This document shows, piece by piece, positions 15,526-23,939 of a stretch of 64,000 bases of DNA. Origin of the DNA: Mucilaginibacter tolerans (GTDB lineage Bacteria > Bacteroidota > Bacteroidia > Sphingobacteriales > Sphingobacteriaceae); NCBI RefSeq assembly GCF_030519375.1, contig NZ_JAUMKB010000016.1, positions 43,991 to 107,990 on the forward strand, in the 5' to 3' direction. Below the pieces are notes generated by a model. That model was given only the letters and a program-made list of their open reading frames with translations. It had not been told where the DNA came from and did not search any database. Position 1 is the first letter of the stretch, and every line of letters begins with the position of its first letter. A program made the position numbers and the translations under genes.

Positions 15526-17979
15526 ATGAAAAAAGCTTTCTTATTGTCGGCTCTTCTATTGTATTGTATCTCTGTTTTTGCACAGATGCAGAAAGCTCCG
15601 GCTTATCCGTTGATCACTCACAACACCTATTTCAGCATCTGGTCGTTTACCGATCAATTGAATGATTCGCCTACCAAACACTGGACAGGCAAGGATCAAT
15701 CGATGATAGGTTTTATAAAAGTGGATGGTGACGCGTACCGTTTTATGGGACAGGAGCCAAAATCGTACAAAACTATTTTGCCTGCCGCAGATGAACAGGC
15801 TTACGACTGTAAATACACCGAAACACAACCCGCCGAAGGCTGGCAATCAGAAAAATTTGACGACAAAGGCTGGGAAACAGGTGCTGCTCCTTTTGCAGAT
15901 AGCAAGCCCAAAGGCAAAACCGTATGGAAAAATGACCTCTGGATTCGTCGCACTTTTGAGATTAGCAATGCTGATGCATATAAGCTCTTTTTAAAATTGA
16001 GCCATGATGACGACGCGGAAGTGTTTCTGAATGGTGAAAAGGTACTGGACAGACCAGGAGCCAATGGCGATTTTGAAATGTTCCCAATCAAAAATGTGTT
16101 GAAGAAAGGAACAAACGTTCTTGCGATACATTGTAAGAATACAGGTGGTGACACCTTCCTTGATGCAGGTCTGGCAGAACAGGAAAAAACAAAGTCGGAC
16201 GAAACCATCAAGCAAGCCGTACAAACCAACGTAACCGTTACTGCCACACAAACAAATTATAAGTTTAAATGTGGCAAAGCCGATTTGTTATTGACTTTCA
16301 CTTCACCTTTACTACTTAACGATCTTGCGGTTTTTCAAAGGCCGGTATCCTACATTACCTACAAAGTCCGCTCGAATGATGGCAAGCAACACAATGTAAA
16401 AGTATTCTTCGGTGCTTCTACCGAGATTGCTGTAAACAAACCGACACAGGAAGTTGCGGCTGAATCGGCAGATGATAACAAACTTTCTATCCTAAAGGCA
16501 GGAACTGTAGAGCAACCTATCTTAAAGAAAAAGGGCGATGACCTCCGCATCGACTGGGGGTATATGTACGTTGCTGCACCAAAGTCGGCTAGCGTATTAC
16601 AATACATCAGCAGCGAAAAAGAAATCGGTAATCCATTTTTAACTAAAGCCCCAACGAGTAAAGAGGCCGTAAAAGGCCGGGAGTTATCATTAAATACCAT
16701 CCTATCCTTTGGCAATGTAGGAGCAACTTATGCTGAGAAGTTTGTTGAGCTTGGCTACGATGACCTGTACGCAGTAGAATACTTCGGCACGCAGCTAAAA
16801 CCATGGTGGAAAAACAGCGGTGCGACTATTGACCAGGAACTAAATATTGCTGCAATTGAATATGCCGCTGTGATGAAAAAATGCACGGCATTCAACATTA
16901 AAATTTACCAGGATGCATTGAAAGCCGGCGGGGAAAAGTATGCGAAACTTTGCGTATTAGCTTACCGTCAAAGCATTGCTGCGCATGCATTAGTTAAAAG
17001 TCCGCAGGGTGAGATATTATTCCTATCAAAAGAGAATTTCAGCAATGGCTCCATTAATACCGTCGATGTAACTTATCCATCAGCTCCGCTTTACCTGGCT
17101 TATGCTCCAAAGTTTTTGGAAGGTATGTTGAACGGCATTTTCTATTACAGCGAGAGCGGCAAGTTTAAGGATGATTTCGCCGCGCACGACTTGGGAACGT
17201 ACCCTTTAGCCAACGGCCAAACCTATGGTGAAGGCATGCCTGTAGAGGAATCAGGCAATATGATCATAATGACCGAAGCGATAGTTAAAGCAGAAAACAA
17301 CCCGGCTTTTGCCAAAAAACACTGGGCAACTTTAACCAAATGGGTTAAATACCTGGAGAAGGCTGGCTTCGATCCGGAAAATCAATTGTGTACCGATGAT
17401 TTTGCCGGACATTTGGCTCATAATGCCAACCTTTCTGCCAAAGCTATTGTTGGGATCGCTTGCTATGCCCGTTTGGCTGACCGGTTAGGAGAAAAAGCTG
17501 TTGCAGAAAAATATCGCAAAACTGCTGCTGAAATGGTCAAAAACTGGATGAATATCGACAATGCAGGTGATCATTATTCGCTGGTGTTTGGCAATAAGAA
17601 TAGCTGGAGCCAGAAGTATAACCTGGTTTGGGATAAAGTATTGGGATTAAACTTATTCCCTCAGAGCGTTTATAACAAAGAGATTACTTATTACCTAACC
17701 AAACAAAATAAATTCGGATTACCTTTGGATAGCAGGAAAACCTATACGAAATCGGACTGGATCATGTGGACAGCGACTTTAGCTAATAACCCCGCAAACT
17801 TTAAAGCATTGACCGATCCGATTTATAAATATGCCACAGAAACGACTACCAGAGTTCCTCTGAGCGACTGGCACGAAACGACTGATGGCAGAATGGTAGG
17901 CTTTCAGGCCCGCAGCGTAGTTGGCGGGTATTTTATGCAGGTGCTTGCAAATAAATGGCTGACAAAAAACAAAAAATAA
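15526..17979 (+). CDS. Glutaminase-A-like secreted protein (DUF4964/DUF5127/DUF4965/DUF1793)
   Basis: This 817-residue secreted protein has a signal peptide MKKAFLLSALLLYCISVFAQ. Order: DUF4964 (PAYPLITHNTYFSIWSFTDQLND), an inserted beta-sandwich (about residues 100-215) with AEGWQSEKFDDKGWETGAAPF, WIRRTFEI and AEVFLNGEKVLDRPGANGDF, then DUF5127 and an alpha-helical DUF4965/DUF1793 domain ending VPLSDWHETTDGRMVGFQARSVVGGYFMQVL. The insert looks like the galactose-binding-like domains of GH2 and GH78 enzymes. The fungal relative GtaA is called a glutaminase, but the helical domain resembles (alpha/alpha)6 glycosidases and the real activity in Bacteroidota is unclear. It is 4 bases before the NIPSNAP gene. 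Confidence 0.85.
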   Translation: MKKAFLLSALLLYCISVFAQMQKAPAYPLITHNTYFSIWSFTDQLNDSPTKHWTGKDQSMIGFIKVDGDAYRFMGQEPKSYKTILPAADEQAYDCKYTETQPAEGWQSEKFDDKGWETGAAPFADSKPKGKTVWKNDLWIRRTFEISNADAYKLFLKLSHDDDAEVFLNGEKVLDRPGANGDFEMFPIKNVLKKGTNVLAIHCKNTGGDTFLDAGLAEQEKTKSDETIKQAVQTNVTVTATQTNYKFKCGKADLLLTFTSPLLLNDLAVFQRPVSYITYKVRSNDGKQHNVKVFFGASTEIAVNKPTQEVAAESADDNKLSILKAGTVEQPILKKKGDDLRIDWGYMYVAAPKSASVLQYISSEKEIGNPFLTKAPTSKEAVKGRELSLNTILSFGNVGATYAEKFVELGYDDLYAVEYFGTQLKPWWKNSGATIDQELNIAAIEYAAVMKKCTAFNIKIYQDALKAGGEKYAKLCVLAYRQSIAAHALVKSPQGEILFLSKENFSNGSINTVDVTYPSAPLYLAYAPKFLEGMLNGIFYYSESGKFKDDFAAHDLGTYPLANGQTYGEGMPVEESGNMIIMTEAIVKAENNPAFAKKHWATLTKWVKYLEKAGFDPENQLCTDDFAGHLAHNANLSAKAIVGIACYARLADRLGEKAVAEKYRKTAAEMVKNWMNIDNAGDHYSLVFGNKNSWSQKYNLVWDKVLGLNLFPQSVYNKEITYYLTKQNKFGLPLDSRKTYTKSDWIMWTATLANNPANFKALTDPIYKYATETTTRVPLSDWHETTDGRMVGFQARSVVGGYFMQVLANKWLTKNKK

Positions 17980-17983
17980 ACCC

Positions 17984-18760
17984 ATGAATAAGCTGATTAA
18001 AACATTATTGATCCTCATTTTTATCGTTCAGGGATTCATCCTAAAAGCAAGTGCTGCCAGTCAACAGTATTATGAGCTGAAAGTTTATCATATAAAAACA
18101 CCAAGCCAGCAGGAAAGGCTGGACAAATATCTGAAAGATGCTTATCTCCCTGCATTACACCGCAAAGGGTTAGGCAATGTAGGTGTTTTCAGGACCCTGG
18201 AACAAGATACAGATAAGCGAGTGTATGTCTTGATCACCTTCAACAATGTTGCACAAATGGAGAAGGTAGAAGAAGGCCTGATGCAGGATAAAGAATTGCT
18301 CGAAGCGGGTAAAGATTATCTGGATGCAGCATACAATGAGCAACCCTATACCCGTATGGAGACCATTATTTTGAAAGCATTTCCAAAATGGCCTGCGGCA
18401 ACGGTTCCACAACTGACTGCAAAGAAGGCTGATCGTATTTATGAACTGCGCAGCTATGAAAGTCCGACGGAAAAACTGAACGTAAACAAAGTAAAAATGT
18501 TTAATGACGGAGGGGAAACGGCATTGTTTAACCGGCTTAAGTTTAATGCGGTGTTTTATGCCGAAGTGCTTGCCGGAAGTCATCAGCCAAACCTGATGTA
18601 CATGACGACGTTTAATAGCAAAGAGGACAGGGAGCAACATTGGAAGGCATTTTCTGATGATCCGGAATGGAAGACATTGGTGGCAAAGCCGGAGTACCAG
18701 CACAATGTATCAAAGGCCGATATTATATTTCTTCACCCGGCAGATTATTCCGACTTTTAG
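17984..18760 (+). CDS. NIPSNAP family protein, secreted
   Basis: This 258-residue protein has an N-terminal signal sequence (LIKTLLILIFIVQGFILKASA) and two ferredoxin-like NIPSNAP units. The first begins QYYELKVYHIKTPSQQERLDKYL and the second RIYELRSYESPTEKLNVNKVKMF, followed by EDREQHWKAFSDDPEWKTL, which is typical of the family. Function is unknown; the fold is a dimeric alpha/beta barrel like that of monooxygenases and heme-degrading proteins, but no catalytic residue can be named. It is only 4 bases after the DUF4965 gene, so co-expression is likely. Confidence 0.88.
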   Translation: MNKLIKTLLILIFIVQGFILKASAASQQYYELKVYHIKTPSQQERLDKYLKDAYLPALHRKGLGNVGVFRTLEQDTDKRVYVLITFNNVAQMEKVEEGLMQDKELLEAGKDYLDAAYNEQPYTRMETIILKAFPKWPAATVPQLTAKKADRIYELRSYESPTEKLNVNKVKMFNDGGETALFNRLKFNAVFYAEVLAGSHQPNLMYMTTFNSKEDREQHWKAFSDDPEWKTLVAKPEYQHNVSKADIIFLHPADYSDF

Positions 18761-18775
18761 GATTTAAAGCCATGA

Positions 18776-20218
18776 ATGAAGCTTGAAAAGCGCCAATATG
18801 ATGCAGTAATAGTTGGTTCCGGTCCGAACGGATTGGCAGCCGCCATATTAATGCAGCAAAACGGTCTTTCGGTTTTACTGATAGAAGGTAAAGAAACGAT
18901 AGGCGGGGGGATGCGCTCAGCAGAGCTGACACTCCCCGGCTATCTTCATGATATTTGTTCTGCCATTCACCCACTGGCAGTTTCCTCACCATTTTTTGAG
19001 ACACTCCCTCTTGCCAAGTATGGATTGGAATTCATCTATCCGGATATTGCAGCAGCACACCCTTTTGATAATGGCGCGGCAGCTATTTTAAAGAATTCGA
19101 TAGAAGAAACAGCATCTCAGTTTGGTATCGATGAAAAGGCTTATATCGATCTGATTCAACCTGTTGTAAACGATTGGCCTTTGATGGCCTCCGATGTCTT
19201 AGGTCCGCTTCACATTCCCAGGCATCCTATTGCAATGGCAAGATTTGGCTTGAAAGCATTTCGGTCGGCCTCATCAATTGCAGGCAGTTTCAAAACCGAA
19301 AAAACAAAAGGATTATTTGCCGGAATGGCAGCACACTGCATGCAGCCGTTAACCAATTTAAGCTCCGCGGCTACCGCACTGGTGTTAATGTCCGCAGCCC
19401 ATATAAAAGGCTGGCCTTTGCCTAAAGGAGGCTCACAGCAGATTGCGAATGCATTAGCATCCTATTTTATATCGCTTGGCGGAAAGATCGAAACTAATAC
19501 TGACATCACATCACTGGGTCAGCTGCCTTCATCAAATGCGGTATTGTTTGATATTACACCCAGACAATTGCTGCAGATTGCCGGGCATAAATTCTCCGGT
19601 ATCTATAAATGGCAGTTGCGACGTTACCGGTATGGCATGGGCATATTTAAGATTGATTGGGCATTAGATGGGCAAATACCTTTTATCAATGAATTATGCC
19701 GTCAAGCTGGTACAGTACATTTGGGTAATACTTTTGCCGAAATAGCCTCGTCAGAGCAATCTGCCTGGAATGGTCGAATTGCTGAAAAGCCTTTTGTGCT
19801 GATGGCGCAGCAAAGCCTTTTTGACAGTTCACGCGCGCCTGAAGGCAAGCAGACCGCCTGGGCCTATTGCCATGTGCCTGGTGGATCGACCATAGATATG
19901 ACAGAGGCAATTGAACGGCAGGTAGAGCGCTTTGCGCCGGGTTTCAAGGATCGCATATTGGCAAGACATACAATGAATCCCATCCAGGTAGAAGAATATA
20001 ATCCTAACTATATTGGGGGAGATATTAACGGTGGCGCTTTTGACCTAGGACAATTATTCACCAGGCCCGCTTTAAGATGGTCGCCTTACCGGACATCAGC
20101 CAAAGGATTGTATATCTGTTCATCATCCACTCCGCCAGGTGGTGGGGTACATGGAATGTGCGGGTACCATGCGGCAAAACGTGCGATGAAGGACGTTTTT
20201 TCAATAGATGTAAAATGA
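18776..20218 (+). CDS. Phytoene-desaturase-like NAD(P)/FAD oxidoreductase
   Basis: This 480-residue flavoprotein has the dinucleotide-binding motif YDAVIVGSGPNGLAAAILMQQNG, then GKETIGGGMRSAELTLPGYLHDICSAIHPLA, a strong match to the phytoene desaturase/CrtI-like amine-oxidase family (the non-carotenogenic 'PDS-like' branch). The C-terminal FAD segment is GLYICSSSTPPGGGVHGMCGYHAAKRAM. An ATG at 18772 is followed by a stop after four codons, so ATG 18776 is the start. The substrate is unknown; no other carotenoid gene is nearby. It overlaps the next gene by four bases (ATGA). Confidence 0.87.
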   Translation: MKLEKRQYDAVIVGSGPNGLAAAILMQQNGLSVLLIEGKETIGGGMRSAELTLPGYLHDICSAIHPLAVSSPFFETLPLAKYGLEFIYPDIAAAHPFDNGAAAILKNSIEETASQFGIDEKAYIDLIQPVVNDWPLMASDVLGPLHIPRHPIAMARFGLKAFRSASSIAGSFKTEKTKGLFAGMAAHCMQPLTNLSSAATALVLMSAAHIKGWPLPKGGSQQIANALASYFISLGGKIETNTDITSLGQLPSSNAVLFDITPRQLLQIAGHKFSGIYKWQLRRYRYGMGIFKIDWALDGQIPFINELCRQAGTVHLGNTFAEIASSEQSAWNGRIAEKPFVLMAQQSLFDSSRAPEGKQTAWAYCHVPGGSTIDMTEAIERQVERFAPGFKDRILARHTMNPIQVEEYNPNYIGGDINGGAFDLGQLFTRPALRWSPYRTSAKGLYICSSSTPPGGGVHGMCGYHAAKRAMKDVFSIDVK

Positions 20219-20706
20219 AATTAATAGACTCAACTGCGGAAATATTGGCATTCAAAGTACTAAACCGAAATATTGATAAGCGGTGGGTCAATTGGGCCAC
20301 TGATATGTTGATGTCAGGCTTTGACACGGAAAATCTAATTATCCTTGCCGGCGAACAGGTGCCTTATAACCAATTTGAACTAATAGGTTTAACAAATAAA
20401 ATTTTTGATGAACTGAATATTGACTTAAGCGATGATGATACAATTATTAAGAAATATGCGTGCTATCTGATAAATAAAGCGTTGACAGGCGAAATGCAAG
20501 CTGATGATGTTTTAAACATCTTGAAAGTACTTTGCATAGAGCTTGACTATGATCGAAACCTATATGATTTTTATTTGCTGTACTTTGCTAAAGAGGACTT
20601 GAAATACTCAGATAATCAATGGTATTGGAACGGGGCCGACAAAGCCAATATTAATACTATTATCTACGATTATTTTGTTGGTTGGAAGCAAAACTGCTCA
20701 AATTGA
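20215..20706 (+). CDS. Hypothetical protein, 163 residues
   Basis: I do not recognise this protein. The start is the ATG at 20215 that overlaps the previous stop (ATGA), a common coupled arrangement; longer readings of the frame begin inside the flavoprotein gene and are unlikely. The product is acidic and helical, with no signal peptide or membrane segment. It has aromatic/Asp-rich C-terminal sequence (NQWYWNGADKANINTIIYDYFVGW). It resembles the small helical proteins sometimes found as immunity-like partners, but nothing confirms that. It ends 6 bases before the convergent GH43 gene. Confidence 0.6.
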   Translation: MKLIDSTAEILAFKVLNRNIDKRWVNWATDMLMSGFDTENLIILAGEQVPYNQFELIGLTNKIFDELNIDLSDDDTIIKKYACYLINKALTGEMQADDVLNILKVLCIELDYDRNLYDFYLLYFAKEDLKYSDNQWYWNGADKANINTIIYDYFVGWKQNCSN

Positions 20707-20712
20707 CCTTTC

Positions 20713-22470
20713 CTATTTCACCTCAATCACCTTTGATCGCTGCGATATCCCATTCTCATTAAAAGATTCGATCTGGAAATAATAAGGCAGGCTTTTCTCC
20801 ATTCCATTGAAGAAATATTCATTTTTGCCATACACCATCACATTGCTATATAATTTATCGGGTGCAATGCCCATGTATATAGTGTAGCCAATAGCGTTAT
20901 CAACCGGCTGCCACCTGATCCACGAGTTTCTGCGTTCGGTGTCGCCACGCAGCACCATAAATTCTTTCACGGTATCCGGTTTTGCACCTGTGCCTTTGCC
21001 GAAAGCGCGGAAACCCGATAAAGCAAACATACCAGTCGGCATGTGAATATTGACGATCTTTAAATAACGTGCTTTAACAGGTGTTTTCAGGTCGATATAA
21101 TCATGAGGAACGTCTGTTTTGTTTTTGCTCTTATCAACCAGCGCCTTCCAGTTTTTACCGTCAATCGACGAGTAAATAATATATCGTGTATAAACACCGT
21201 GTGATTTGCCCAGGAACTCCGCGTCCTGATCGGCGTAATTTACCTGGATGGCATTTACCGTGCTTACTTCACCCAAATCAGATTTGAGCCATTCGCCTTT
21301 ATTGGCTGTTTTAGCACACCAATAGGTTTTGATGTCTTCATCTACAGCATAATTCGGTTCAAAACCGCCAAGTGTTGAGGAAACCTCGACAGGTTTGTTA
21401 TAATTCAGTATCATCCAGCCGGTAAAATTACTTTTTAGGTGATCTTCATTGCCTGTTGGCAGGTATTGCGGATAATCGCCATAAGCGGTATTGCAATAAA
21501 GTACGCCGTCTTTATCAAAACCCGCAGGCCAGAAACCAATACGACGCTCGAAATTATTCTTCACGTTTACTACCATAGTAGATATATGCCAGTAATTGCC
21601 ATATTTATCGGCCCAGGTAGCACCATGACCGGCCCCTTTGGCAAAGCCGCCCGGTTTATAGCAGAATGGATTATGGTTTTGATAAGTGAACGGCCCGAGT
21701 GGTTTATCACCTACATAAACACCGTCCGCATAACCGCGACCTTCAGTGCCTGATCCGCCAAATTGAAGGTAATATTTGCCATTGTGCTTATTCATCCAGG
21801 ATCCTTCCATAAATCCTCCTAAAAACACATTGTCGTTGTTCTCGCCAAAGCGCTCCCAGCCGTGTTCGTTATAATCAAGGTGTAACGTTTCTACTTTTGG
21901 ACCGATTGGCTCAAATGTTTTACGGTCAATCTCCTGTCCATATAAAGGTAGTGTATTACTTGACCCATGATAGATATAGACGCGCCCGTCATCATCAGCA
22001 AACATACCCGGATCCCAGGCGCCTACTTTAAAGTAGTCCTTTGCTGGTTTCCAATCATCCTTAGTCGGATTGGTGCTCATCCATAGGGTAAAATCTTTAT
22101 TGTACGTTGAACCGATCACCAGCAAAGTATCACCCAAAACCAACGTAGCAGGGGCACACAGTTCGTCGCCCTGGTTCTCATTATAGGGCCTTAAAAAACG
22201 TCTCGAAACAAAACGCCAGTTCAGCATATCGTCGCTGTACCAATACCCAAACTGGTTGGTAGAAAATAGGTAATATTTGCCCTTAAACAATGTGACGGTC
22301 GGATCAGCTGTCGCACGATGGCGCCCCCATTTGGAAAAATCCTTAAAAGGGGTATAACCATAATCGAGATTCAACGGATTGCAGTAGGTGAGCTGTTTTT
22401 GCTGTGCATTGGTTTGCGCAAAAAAGCATAGGCAGACGATCAATAACAGATAGCCGGACAGTCGTTTCAT
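20713..22470 (-). CDS. Secreted GH43-like glycosidase with discoidin-type and FN3-like domains
   Basis: This 585-residue protein has a signal peptide (MKRLSGYLLLIVCLCFFAQTNA). A five-bladed propeller domain (about 30-340) shows the GH43 acidic triad in context: RATADPTVTLFKGKYYLF (base Asp), GAWDPGMFADDDGRVYIYHG (Asp) and GGFMEGSWMNKHNGKYYLQFGG (acid Glu). Then comes an F5/8 C discoidin-like domain (EDIKTYWCAKTANKGEWLKSDLGE, about 370-490) and a final fibronectin-III-like domain (RWQPVDNAIGYTIYMG). It probably acts on arabinose- or xylose-containing glycans outside the inner membrane. It is single-gene, convergent to the preceding gene and divergent from the efflux operon. Confidence 0.9.
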   Translation of the reverse strand: MKRLSGYLLLIVCLCFFAQTNAQQKQLTYCNPLNLDYGYTPFKDFSKWGRHRATADPTVTLFKGKYYLFSTNQFGYWYSDDMLNWRFVSRRFLRPYNENQGDELCAPATLVLGDTLLVIGSTYNKDFTLWMSTNPTKDDWKPAKDYFKVGAWDPGMFADDDGRVYIYHGSSNTLPLYGQEIDRKTFEPIGPKVETLHLDYNEHGWERFGENNDNVFLGGFMEGSWMNKHNGKYYLQFGGSGTEGRGYADGVYVGDKPLGPFTYQNHNPFCYKPGGFAKGAGHGATWADKYGNYWHISTMVVNVKNNFERRIGFWPAGFDKDGVLYCNTAYGDYPQYLPTGNEDHLKSNFTGWMILNYNKPVEVSSTLGGFEPNYAVDEDIKTYWCAKTANKGEWLKSDLGEVSTVNAIQVNYADQDAEFLGKSHGVYTRYIIYSSIDGKNWKALVDKSKNKTDVPHDYIDLKTPVKARYLKIVNIHMPTGMFALSGFRAFGKGTGAKPDTVKEFMVLRGDTERRNSWIRWQPVDNAIGYTIYMGIAPDKLYSNVMVYGKNEYFFNGMEKSLPYYFQIESFNENGISQRSKVIEVK

Positions 22471-22549
22471 GAGTGGATTTAATACCGGTAAAACAAAGCT
22501 AATATAGGTAGTTTAAAAGGCTAAATAGACCTTTAATTCAATTTCTAAA

Positions 22550-22585
22550 GGACAATGGATTTGTCCATAATCAAATATTTTGTCC
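22550..22585. promoter_or_regulatory. Candidate activator site upstream of the sigma-54 promoter
   Basis: GGACAA (22550-22555), five bases, then TTGTCC (22561-22566) form a perfect dyad. A third half-site TTGTCC lies at 22580-22585, followed by the palindrome CGATATCG. The position, about 90-125 bases before the predicted start site, suits an enhancer site for a sigma-54 activator such as the regulator at 28552. Confidence 0.5.
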
Positions 22586-22647
22586 GATATCGATCACTTT
22601 TTTTCAACCTAAAATTCATAAATGACTATAAATCAAAATATTGACTT

Positions 22648-22663
22648 TGGTATAGGTATTGCA
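22648..22663 (+). promoter_or_regulatory. Sigma-54 promoter (TGG N9 TTGCA)
   Basis: TGGTATAGGTATTGCA has GG and GC exactly ten bases apart and matches the consensus TGGCACG-N4-TTGCA at TGG, the A at position 5, and TTGCA. It puts the transcript start near 22674, about 13 bases before the ATG of the membrane-fusion gene. A sigma-54 activator is encoded in the same operon. Confidence 0.75.
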
Positions 22664-22686
22664 AGGTACTGTGTAAAATATTTAAT

Positions 22687-23937
22687 ATGGATACCGAGAT
22701 TACAGCGGAAGTAGTACAACAAAAAAGGAAAAGAGGAATCTTCTATGGCCTTATTGCTGTAGCTATTATAATCATCATAATTGTGTTGATCAGGACGTGG
22801 CTGGGGTCTTCAGTAAATGCTTCGGAGATCAATACCGCTAAAGTGGAAATAGGAAATGTTGAGAATACGTTGAATGCCACAGGGGAAGTGCTACCCGAGT
22901 TTGAAGAAGTGATCACCAGCCCGATAAATGCTTCGATCAAAAATGTAGTAACTGACGCCGGTGGTAAAGTGAAGACCGGGCAATCTATCCTCACACTTGA
23001 TAAGTCAGCTTCTGAAAATGACTATGCCAAAATGAAATTCCAACTAGAGACCAAGAAAAATGAGATCAGCAAACTGAAACTCGACCTGGAAAAAAGCTAT
23101 TACGACATTCAGTCCAATAATGATATCAAACAACTCCGCATAGGCAACCTGACCGACGCAGTTGAAAACGCCAAAAGATTATTCAAAGCAGGCGGCGGTA
23201 CGCGTGAGGATATTGAGCAGGCAGAGTTGAACCTGAAAGTGGCCCAACTGGAAAAGAAACAGATCGAGAACGAGATAAAAAGTAAGCAGAAAACCATGCA
23301 GCTCGAAGAAAAAGAAGCGGAAATAGCGGCCGCTATTCAGCAAAATGACTTGAACGAATTGCAACGTAAGCTGAACCTGGCCAATGTGGTGGCAACACGT
23401 AGCGGGGTGGTAACCTACGTCAACAAAAATATCGGGGCCAATATAAAAGAGGGTGAAACACTGGCTCGCATTGCTGATTTGAGCAGTTTCAAAGTGACAG
23501 GTAGCCTATCAGACAGTTACCTCGATCAACTGCACAACAGTATGCCCGTAATCGTCCGCTTTAATGATACTCAATTGCGCGGAAGCGTGTCCAACATTAA
23601 TCCATCTGTGCAAAATGGCATTATCACTTTTGATATACAACTGGAAGAACGTAACAATAAGCAGCTGCGGCCGAATATGAAAGTGGATGTTTACCTGGTA
23701 ACCGCGGTGCACAATAAAGTGATGCGTGTAGCTAATGGTCCAGCCTTTAAAGGCGCAAGTCCGCAGGAAGTTTTTGTGCTCAGTAATGGAAAGGCAGAAA
23801 AACGAAGTGTTCATACCGGCCTCAGCAATTTTGATTTTGTTGAACTGAAAGATGGCGTGAAGCCCGGCGATGCGGTGATCACCTCGGATATGACAGAGTT
23901 TAAGAATTCAAAGGAATTAACTGTTAAAGGCAATTGA
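22687..23937 (+). CDS. HlyD/MacA-type periplasmic adaptor (membrane-fusion protein)
   Basis: This 416-residue adaptor has one N-terminal membrane anchor (GIFYGLIAVAIIIIIIVLIRTW), a split biotinyl-lipoyl-like domain (ASIKNVVTDAGGKVKTGQSILTLDKS and ATRSGVVTYVNKNIGANIKEGETLARI) around a long alpha-helical hairpin (about residues 115-235, KNEISKLKLDLEKSYYD...). C-terminal beta-barrel domains follow. It links an inner-membrane ABC transporter to a TolC-like duct. It is the first gene after the sigma-54 promoter and 2 bases before the TolC gene start. Confidence 0.92.
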   Translation: MDTEITAEVVQQKRKRGIFYGLIAVAIIIIIIVLIRTWLGSSVNASEINTAKVEIGNVENTLNATGEVLPEFEEVITSPINASIKNVVTDAGGKVKTGQSILTLDKSASENDYAKMKFQLETKKNEISKLKLDLEKSYYDIQSNNDIKQLRIGNLTDAVENAKRLFKAGGGTREDIEQAELNLKVAQLEKKQIENEIKSKQKTMQLEEKEAEIAAAIQQNDLNELQRKLNLANVVATRSGVVTYVNKNIGANIKEGETLARIADLSSFKVTGSLSDSYLDQLHNSMPVIVRFNDTQLRGSVSNINPSVQNGIITFDIQLEERNNKQLRPNMKVDVYLVTAVHNKVMRVANGPAFKGASPQEVFVLSNGKAEKRSVHTGLSNFDFVELKDGVKPGDAVITSDMTEFKNSKELTVKGN

Positions 23938-23939
23938 TC

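Noticed and set aside
15801..16247. 148-codon minus-strand frame inside the DUF4965 gene
   Set aside because: It is a shadow of a clearly coding plus-strand gene.
20077..20214. Extension of the 20215 gene to an upstream ATG
   Set aside because: It lies wholly inside the flavoprotein gene in another frame; the ATGA-coupled start at 20215 is simpler.
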